From Clostridiales bacterium (GTDB lineage: Bacteria > Bacillota > Clostridia > WRLR01), in assembly GCA_031263625.1 (NCBI GenBank), contig JAISFK010000161.1:1-6135 (forward strand): DNA of 6,135 nucleotides, written 5' to 3'. Shown here piece by piece: positions 1-4,015 of the stretch. The notes under the pieces are model-generated. The model was not told where the DNA came from, did no database searches, and saw only the letters and a list, made by a program, of their open reading frames with translations. How positions within the stretch are numbered: position 1 is the stretch's first letter; each line of letters starts with the position of its first letter. The position numbers and the translations under genes were made by a program.

Positions 1-173
1 TGGCAGGCGGCAGGCCGCAATATAGGCACCATTGCGAGCAATGCCTCGCGTGCATCCAATATTGCCCGCAGAGGGCGATAAACTATAAAAATGCGACGCA
101 GGGCCGAGGAAGATACACACACCCTGAAATAGATTACAAAGAGCTGTCCGCGTGCAACAATAGATTTTGATTG
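1..173. other. Gene-free left edge with nested inverted repeat (17-65)
   Basis: I see no supportable gene here. GCAATAT (17-23) is complementary to ATATTGC (59-65). Between them sits a small hairpin, ATTGC (31-35) with GCAAT (38-42), extended by GGC (25-27) pairing with GCC (43-45) around a three-base bulge. No T-run follows on either strand, so I do not call a terminator for the minus-strand operon that ends at 174. TATTGCCCGC (60-69) recurs exactly at 3719-3728, inside and next to the promoter element of the AAA+ gene. A short minus-strand frame opening at an ATG near 55 is open to the edge but too short to judge. Confidence 0.45.
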
Positions 174-392
174 TCAGATTATAAGCTTTGGATTGTATTC
201 GGCAATAAAGAATGTGCAAGTGCAGAGCACCCATATTTTCTGCTCGCGGTTAAGAAAATCTAATTGCTTGTCAAGCAGCGGCGCCATGTTGAATATATTC
301 TCATCGCTTTCAGCGGCATGCGTTATTCTTCGCGCCTTTTCAAGGTTTTGCCTGATAACGGCGGGTTTTCTTCTATTTTTCAGCAAACTCAC
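174..392 (-). CDS. 72-residue protein of unknown function, overlapping the AAA15-type ATPase gene
   Basis: I do not recognise this protein. It starts with GTG at 392 inside the last codons of the upstream ATPase gene (20-base overlap, different frame) and ends with TGA at 174-176. The frame stays open upstream to an ATG at 455, but that would place 21 more residues wholly inside the ATPase coding sequence, so the GTG next to the ATPase stop is preferred. Only a poor G-rich stretch precedes it, so translation is probably coupled to the ATPase. The N-terminus is basic (LLKNRRK), the middle is charged and predicted helical, and a short hydrophobic, cysteine-containing stretch (WVLCTCTFFIAEY) lies near the C-terminus. 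It is far shorter than RloB, a known partner of some AAA15-like ATPases, and shows no toprim motif. Partner or regulator of the ATPase is inference from the overlap alone. Base composition matches the AT-rich ATPase gene. Confidence 0.7.
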   Translation of the reverse strand: MSLLKNRRKPAVIRQNLEKARRITHAAESDENIFNMAPLLDKQLDFLNREQKIWVLCTCTFFIAEYNPKLII

Positions 393-1509
393 CGCCCATA
401 TATAGCTTTTCGAGATTGTGCCCTTCGCGCAGCTCGCGCTGGGTTGCGTCGGCAAAAGAGGACAGCTTGTCTTGCGACAGGATAAAATAGCAATCAGGCC
501 GCATGATTCTGTTTGTAAGCAAATTGGTATTATGCGATGTCAATATGACCTGAGTATCCTCAAGTTTTTCAAGCATTTCAACCAAGGCTTCGGACAATTC
601 GTAATGGTAATAGGCGTCAAATTCGTCAATGAAAAGCAAAGAAATCCCTGGGGATGTTTTTATCCAGTAGAAGAAGGCGTAAAGCGCCTTAGTCCCGCTT
701 GAGGCCGTTTCAAAAAAGGGCAGACGCCCTGATTTGTTGTATGATGGCGACGCATACAGCCGTCTTGCGCCATCAGAATCTTTTTCGGCTGCGAGATTAG
801 CATCGACTCCCGCGTTCCGCAGCAGCGCACCAAATTCGCTTAACAGCGGTTTGCTATCCAACATAAATTTAGCGTAGTCCTGGCTACTGGTTTTGTATCC
901 AATGTATCTGTTTTCGTCAAGATTTCTAAACCATAGCATTTTTGAGATAAACTGCATCATTTTATAAAGCGGGTGTTCGGGATCAAGGGCAGTGTTGTTC
1001 AAAGCGTATTTCAAGTATGACTCGCTGGCGACAAATGAATAATTCAGGGTCGGGGCAAGCCGGGAGATGCCGGAAAAATCGTCCTCGGCGGTTCCGCTTG
1101 TTTTATCCGTATCCGTATACGCCTTGTGAAGCAATAATTCGCCATTGAGCTCAATATGCTCAAATATCAGAGTGCGGTTATCGCTTTTTTCATAACGGTA
1201 ATCTACGACATCAGAGCCAAATTGAAATACATAGTGAAAGGTTGCGCCGCCGTATTTAACCGCGACATTTATATAGTTGTCGTAAATATGCGGCGTGACA
1301 TTGTTCCCGGTAAGGTGCGCGACTATATCAAACAGCGCCAGACCGAAGTTTGTTTTGCCGCTTGAATTTTTGCCATAGATGATCGCGTCCTTAATAAGCC
1401 CATTTTTTACGCAGCGTTGATTGAATTTATAATCCCTCGTGTTTGAAAAGTCGATAGCGACGCTGTGGGGGAAATTCTTAAAACCGGATACCTCGAATAG
1501 TTTTAGCAT
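373..1509 (-). CDS. AAA15/OLD-like ABC-type ATPase (AAA_21 superfamily)
   Basis: This 378-residue protein is a soluble ATPase of the SMC/ABC-related group that includes AAA15 (COG1106-like) and abortive-infection ATPases. Visible motifs in order: N-terminal strand with VSGFKNF (7-13), Walker A GKNSSGKT (46-53), ABC-type signature SSGTK (270-274), Walker B LLFIDEFDA (291-299, catalytic E296), and an H-loop TSHNTNLL (324-331, H326). The C-terminus HNLEKLYMGGEF (364-375) is like the usual end of AAA15 proteins. All nucleotide-handling residues are present, so it should hydrolyse ATP as a dimer. No nuclease or toprim domain is visible; the region between Walker A and the signature (about 60-265) is family-specific. 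The ATG at 1509 is chosen because GAGGTGAT lies 7 bases before it; upstream GTG (1521) and ATG (1518) overlap that ribosome site. The gene is AT-rich against its neighbours, suggesting transfer. Its own promoter lies just upstream and the 72-residue gene overlaps its 3' end. A defence role is plausible from family knowledge but unproven. Confidence 0.88.
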   Translation of the reverse strand: MLKLFEVSGFKNFPHSVAIDFSNTRDYKFNQRCVKNGLIKDAIIYGKNSSGKTNFGLALFDIVAHLTGNNVTPHIYDNYINVAVKYGGATFHYVFQFGSDVVDYRYEKSDNRTLIFEHIELNGELLLHKAYTDTDKTSGTAEDDFSGISRLAPTLNYSFVASESYLKYALNNTALDPEHPLYKMMQFISKMLWFRNLDENRYIGYKTSSQDYAKFMLDSKPLLSEFGALLRNAGVDANLAAEKDSDGARRLYASPSYNKSGRLPFFETASSGTKALYAFFYWIKTSPGISLLFIDEFDAYYHYELSEALVEMLEKLEDTQVILTSHNTNLLTNRIMRPDCYFILSQDKLSSFADATQRELREGHNLEKLYMGGEFAEK

Positions 1510-1516
1510 GATAAGC

Positions 1517-1524
1517 ATCACCTC
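1517..1524 (-). promoter_or_regulatory. Strong ribosome binding site deciding the AAA15-type ATPase start
   Basis: GAGGTGAT is an eight-base match to the 16S rRNA anti-Shine-Dalgarno end. It sits 7 bases before ATG 1509 and overlaps the GTG and ATG at 1521 and 1518. This argues that 1509 is the true start. Confidence 0.75.
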
Positions 1525-1531
1525 AGCAATA

Positions 1532-1560
1532 ATTATATCTCAAGGTTCAGCTTATTGCAA
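1532..1560 (-). promoter_or_regulatory. Near-consensus sigma-70 type promoter for the AAA15-type ATPase operon
   Basis: On the minus strand TTGCAA (1560-1555) is followed after 17 bases by a perfect TATAAT (1537-1532). The predicted transcript starts near 1525, leaving a leader of only about 16 bases that consists mostly of the ribosome site. The -35 hexamer is part of a 15-base element (1568-1554) found again at the promoter of the AAA+ gene. An inverted pair GCAATAATT (1526-1534) and AATTATTGC (1559-1567), start to start 33 bases apart, brackets the core promoter and could be a repressor site. Confidence 0.75.
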
Positions 1561-1568
1561 TTATTGCC
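1554..1568 (-). repeat. Promoter element copy 1 (15 bases, repeated at 3711-3725)
   Basis: The minus strand reads GGCAATAATTGCAAT. It contains the 8-bp palindrome ATTGCAAT and the near-palindrome GCAATAATTGC, overlaps the -35 hexamer, and ends 16 bases before TATAAT. The second copy is identical in sequence, strand and distance to its TATAAT. Confidence 0.85.
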
Positions 1569-1586
1569 GTAAAAAAATTACGGCAA
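1564..1586. repeat. 9-bp perfect palindrome with A5/T5 loop upstream of the ATPase promoter
   Basis: TTGCCGTAA (1564-1572) and TTACGGCAA (1578-1586) are perfect reverse complements around a five-base A loop (T on the minus strand). One arm overlaps the 15-base promoter element. It lies downstream of the AAA+ gene, but no T-run follows the stem on either strand, so a regulatory-site or cruciform role fits better than a Rho-independent terminator. No function is demonstrable from sequence alone. Confidence 0.7.
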
Positions 1587-1587
1587 C

Positions 1588-1620
1588 AGTTGCACGGCAG
1601 TTGCACGGCAGTTGCACGGC
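1588..1620. repeat. Three exact 11-base tandem repeats (AGTTGCACGGC)
   Basis: AGTTGCACGGC occurs three times without gaps (1588-1598, 1599-1609, 1610-1620). On the minus strand these lie upstream of the ATPase -35 box, directly next to the palindrome at 1564-1586. The 11-base period is close to one DNA helical turn, so the copies would present the same face to a bound protein. This is a candidate operator or activator array; a slippage-born simple repeat is the alternative. Confidence 0.85.
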
Positions 1621-1694
1621 GATTGCGCGGTTCCAACGCGCGGCGTGCCGCTCCGAATGCGGCGATTGGGGCTCGCGGCGTTCGCGGCATTGCA

Positions 1695-3584
1695 TCATCG
1701 CTGCTCAAGCAGATCCGTGTCGTCGCACTCGTCAATGGCCAGCTTCGTCATCATCTCCACCTGGCCCGTGTTGGCGCGGCATTTTTCTATCGCGCTTCGC
1801 AGATGCCGGGCGCGTATCACGGCTTCGCCCGCGCTGCCGGCGCCAGTGCTTGCGCCGGCAGGCTCCTTGCCGCCATCCGCATTGCCTGCGCCATCCGGCG
1901 CTTCGCCGCCCGCCTCGGTTTGGCAGGCTCCCGCGCCGTCTAGCCGCCCATTGCCGCAAGCGTTCGGCTGCCCATCGCCACCGGCATCCGATTCACCGCC
2001 GCCGTTCGGCCGCCCATCGCGGCCATTTGGCGCTTCGCCGCCCGCCCCGGCAGATCCGGTTGCCGCGCCACCCGGCGCTTCGCCTGCTTCGCTGTTGCCA
2101 TCCGGCCGCCCGTCGCCGCCGTCCAGCCCGTCGTCGCACGCCAGCTCGTATGCCTTGCGCAGCACCGACTCGATCTCCGCGCCCGTGTAGCCGGGCGTGC
2201 CCTCCGCGAACGGCGCGAAATCGTCGATGTCGCTCTTGAACCCGTACTTTTTCAGCAGCACCTTGAACACGTCGGCGCGCTCATGCTGCGACGGCATGAG
2301 GATCGGTATCTTCTTGTCGAAGCGCCCGGCCCGCTTCAGCGCCGGATCCAGAAGATCCGGGCGGTTCGTGGCCGCGATGAATATCACCTTGCCGCGGTTG
2401 CTCGTGTTGCCCGTGAACTGCAGGAACTCGCTGAATATGTTGCGGCTGACGCCGCTGTCGCGCTCGTCGCCGCGCCTGAACGCCGTGTCTATCTCGTCAA
2501 CGAACACTATCACGGGCTGCTGCGACTGCGCCCCCAGCAGGCACTTCTTGAAATTCTTCTCGCTCTCCCCGACGTACTGCCCGAGAATCCGCGCCATGTC
2601 TATCTTCACGCAGTTGAAGCCGCTCGCCCGCGCGAGCGCGTATGCCAGGAGCGTCTTGCCCGTCCCGGACGGCCCGCAGAGCAGGACGCCCATCGGCACG
2701 CGGCGCAGGTCGTTCTTCTTGATCGGCTCGATGATGTTCCTGGACAGATACCGCTTCGCCGCGCCCATCCCCCCGATGTCCTCGAAGCCTATCTCGGGGT
2801 ATATGAACTCCAGCACGTCGCTGTATTCCTTCTGCAGCACGGAGTGCTTCATCTCCTTGATGAAGTCGAAGCTGACGGGGACCCCGCCGGCCTCGGCCCT
2901 CAGCATGATGTCGCGTATGTTTTTCTTGGACAGGCCGGACGACAGCGCGGCGAACTCCCTCTCCGGTATGCTGAGCGCGACCGGCTTCTGCGCCAGGTGG
3001 TCCCGGATGTACGAGAGGCGCTCGCCCTCGTCCGGGAGGCCGACCAGCACGGGCTCGATCTTGTAGGACGAGCTGAGCAGCTCCGGCGCGGCGGCCGCTA
3101 TGTTGCCCGACGTCAGGCATATTAGGCTGCCGCCCGCGGAGATCTTCGCGCTGACGGACCACTCGCACAGCCACACGAGCGCGAGGCGCTCCTCGCCCGT
3201 CATGCCCGCCGTGCCGCCGCTGGGGACCAGCACCTCCGCGTGGTTGACGAACAGCGCCATCTTCGTGCTGCGCAGCGCGGCGTCGATCAGGGGGAATATC
3301 TTCGACGGCGGCATCGAGGGCGGCAGGCTGGCCCCGCTGGAGGCCAGGGCTATCTTGCGAAACTCGCGCTCCATGCCCGCGTCGGGGAACACGAGCCCCC
3401 TGGCGATGTCGTAGCTGGCGACGATGGCGAACTTGCGCGAGCTGAGGAACTCGTCGTGTATGTAGCGCTCCATCTCGCGCTTGCTGTCCACGTAGTCGCG
3501 CACGTTGAAATTGAACAGGAACGTGTGCGATATGCCCGCCTTGTACTTGCCTGTGAAATCCCGGAACCACCCTGGCTGGCTCAT
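1695..3584 (-). CDS. Cdc48/Ycf46-like AAA+ ATPase with degenerate N-terminal AAA-like half and low-complexity insertion
   Basis: This 629-residue cytoplasmic AAA+ protein belongs to the classical AAA (SpoVK/Ycf46/Cdc48) type, which remodels or unfolds proteins as a hexamer. The C-terminal module is complete: FEDIGG (267-272), Walker A GPSGTGKT (304-311), pore loop YVG (337-339), Walker B IVFVDEID (359-366), sensor-1 N407 in AATNRPD, arginine fingers R418 and R421, and sensor-2 region GYTGAEI (465-471). The N-terminal part (1-250) resembles a decayed AAA domain: ALFVNHAE (110-117) sits where Walker B would be and ICLTSGN (156-162) where sensor 1 would be, with no P-loop. That arrangement is like Ycf46. 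Residues 488-587 are a Gly/Ala/Asp/Pro-rich insertion within the small helical subdomain, followed by a normal C-terminal segment (588-629). ATG 3584 is chosen because GGAGG precedes it by 9 bases. The frame extends upstream to a TTG at 3677, but through repeats and almost to the predicted transcript start. The substrate is unknown. Confidence 0.9.
   Translation of the reverse strand: MSQPGWFRDFTGKYKAGISHTFLFNFNVRDYVDSKREMERYIHDEFLSSRKFAIVASYDIARGLVFPDAGMEREFRKIALASSGASLPPSMPPSKIFPLIDAALRSTKMALFVNHAEVLVPSGGTAGMTGEERLALVWLCEWSVSAKISAGGSLICLTSGNIAAAAPELLSSSYKIEPVLVGLPDEGERLSYIRDHLAQKPVALSIPEREFAALSSGLSKKNIRDIMLRAEAGGVPVSFDFIKEMKHSVLQKEYSDVLEFIYPEIGFEDIGGMGAAKRYLSRNIIEPIKKNDLRRVPMGVLLCGPSGTGKTLLAYALARASGFNCVKIDMARILGQYVGESEKNFKKCLLGAQSQQPVIVFVDEIDTAFRRGDERDSGVSRNIFSEFLQFTGNTSNRGKVIFIAATNRPDLLDPALKRAGRFDKKIPILMPSQHERADVFKVLLKKYGFKSDIDDFAPFAEGTPGYTGAEIESVLRKAYELACDDGLDGGDGRPDGNSEAGEAPGGAATGSAGAGGEAPNGRDGRPNGGGESDAGGDGQPNACGNGRLDGAGACQTEAGGEAPDGAGNADGGKEPAGASTGAGSAGEAVIRARHLRSAIEKCRANTGQVEMMTKLAIDECDDTDLLEQR
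1824..2123 (-). repeat. Low-complexity repeat-built insertion in the AAA+ gene (residues 488-587)
   Basis: This in-frame stretch encodes about 100 residues dominated by Gly, Ala, Asp, Glu, Pro and Asn, with recurring GEAP, DGRP and NG motifs. At DNA level an 18-base unit is repeated exactly (1897-1914 and 2029-2046), its 11-base core GGCGCTTCGCC occurs a third time (2074-2084), and diverged copies of a GGCCGCCC(A/G)TCG unit occur between them. It splits the conserved AYELACDDG helix from the final RARHLRSAIEKC helix. Growth by slippage or unequal exchange is the likely origin. Confidence 0.8.
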
Positions 3585-3593
3585 GCCGAAAAT

Positions 3594-3598
3594 CCTCC
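3594..3598 (-). promoter_or_regulatory. Ribosome binding site of the AAA+ ATPase gene
   Basis: GGAGG on the minus strand lies 9 bases before ATG 3584. No comparable site precedes the in-frame TTG at 3677, so this site supports the shorter 629-residue protein. Confidence 0.7.
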
Positions 3599-3602
3599 CT
3601 CC

Positions 3603-3656
3603 GCCTCCGCGCCGACTCGCGCCTCCGCGCCGACTCGCGCCTCCGCGCCGACTCGC
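3603..3656. repeat. Three exact 18-base tandem repeats in the leader of the AAA+ gene
   Basis: The unit GCCTCCGCGCCGACTCGC is repeated three times (3603-3620, 3621-3638, 3639-3656) between the predicted promoter and the ribosome site, so it should be transcribed into the 5' leader of roughly 98 bases. Being 18 bases long, the unit keeps frame and would code for a six-residue Arg/Gly/Ala/Ser unit if the TTG at 3677 were used. I favour an untranslated leader repeat. Confidence 0.85.
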
Positions 3657-3688
3657 GCGCCCGCGCCGCGGCCCCAAGGCACTGGAAC

Positions 3689-3717
3689 ATTATACTAAAG
3701 GGGCCGGATCATTGCAA
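3689..3717 (-). promoter_or_regulatory. Near-consensus sigma-70 type promoter for the AAA+ ATPase gene
   Basis: On the minus strand TTGCAA (3717-3712) is followed after 17 bases by a perfect TATAAT (3694-3689). The hexamers, spacing and the surrounding 15-base element are the same as at the AAA15-type ATPase promoter, while the spacer sequence is different. The expected transcript start is near 3682, giving a leader of roughly 98 bases. Confidence 0.75.
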
Positions 3718-3725
3718 TTATTGCC
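3711..3725 (-). repeat. Promoter element copy 2 (15 bases, repeated at 1554-1568)
   Basis: The minus strand reads GGCAATAATTGCAAT, identical to copy 1 and again 16 bases before TATAAT. This copy also lies in the divergent region with the chemoreceptor gene, but about 290 bases from that gene's start. Confidence 0.85.
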
Positions 3726-3728
3726 CGC

Positions 3729-3757
3729 GATTTCGATTTCGCGATTTCGTGATTTCG
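3729..3757. repeat. Four short GATTTCG repeats
   Basis: GATTTCG occurs at 3729-3735, 3735-3741 (sharing one base), 3743-3749 and 3751-3757, directly upstream of the 15-base promoter element of the AAA+ gene as read on the minus strand. The last three start 8 bases apart. It may be a simple slippage repeat or a small binding-site cluster. Confidence 0.7.
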
Positions 3758-3784
3758 CATGGCGGCCGCCGCCCCGATCGCGGC

Positions 3785-3860
3785 CGCCGCCAATCGGCGC
3801 CCCCCGCGCCGCGCATAGACGCGCCGCCAATCGCCGCGACCCGACCGACGCGCATAGACG
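3785..3860. repeat. Diverged tandem duplication of about 37-39 bases
   Basis: Two adjacent units (3785-3821 and 3822-3860) share the same 5' end, CGCCGCCAATCG, and the same 3' end, GCGCATAGACG, with a variable GC-rich middle. The first unit is preceded by a direct repeat GCGGCCGCCGCC (3762-3773, 3780-3791). The segment is non-coding and lies in the divergent gap between the AAA+ gene and the chemoreceptor gene. Confidence 0.75.
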
Positions 3861-3884
3861 CGCATGGGCGCGCGGATGCCGAGT

Positions 3885-3927
3885 GGACAAAATATCGCAG
3901 AATATGGGCGTTTTTTCGGACAAAATA
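3885..3927. repeat. Paired direct repeats GGACAAAATA, 33 bases apart
   Basis: GGACAAAATA occurs at 3885-3894 and 3918-3927, start to start 33 bases (about three helical turns). The pair marks the switch from the GC-rich repeat zone to the AT-rich stretch before the chemoreceptor gene, just upstream of the weak promoter candidate. A regulator site is possible. Confidence 0.6.
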
Positions 3928-3931
3928 AATG

Positions 3932-3960
3932 TTTTGAGGCCCTTGATTATGAGATATATA
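3932..3960 (+). promoter_or_regulatory. Weak candidate promoter of the chemoreceptor gene
   Basis: TTTTGA (3932-3937), a 17-base gap and TATATA (3955-3960) form a weak sigma-70-like pair in the only AT-rich stretch before the chemoreceptor start. The -35 match is poor. I looked for a flagellar sigma-28 pattern around TAAATGTT (3926-3933) and found no convincing -10 partner. Confidence 0.3.
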
Positions 3961-4015
3961 GGTAATAAGCGTCAAAACTTGAAAAAAAAGAAAAGGGGAA
4001 CTTGAAAGAAGAAGG

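Noticed and set aside
62..89. Plus-strand promoter TTGCCC-N16-TATAAA
   Set aside because: No plus-strand gene follows; the only frames there are antisense to the ATPase module.
1564..1586. Rho-independent terminator for the AAA+ gene
   Set aside because: The stem is perfect, but the T-run lies in the loop and no T-run follows the stem on either strand.
1439..2239. Plus-strand frame rich in Arg and Ala over the intergenic gap and the AAA+ 3' end
   Set aside because: It overlaps two minus-strand genes and their promoter, and its composition reflects the repeats.
2197..3125. Long open frames on the plus strand opposite the AAA+ gene
   Set aside because: They are GC-rich antisense shadows without recognisable motifs; the minus strand carries complete AAA motifs.
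3585..3677. N-terminal extension of the AAA+ protein from TTG 3677
   Set aside because: It begins only about five bases after the predicted transcript start, has no ribosome site, and is made of the 18-base repeat.
3603..3860. CRISPR array
   Set aside because: Repeats are tandem without unique spacers of even size, and no cas gene is present.
3926..3950. Flagellar sigma-28 promoter before the chemoreceptor
   Set aside because: TAAATGTT resembles the -35 part, but no GCCGATAA-like -10 is found at the right distance.
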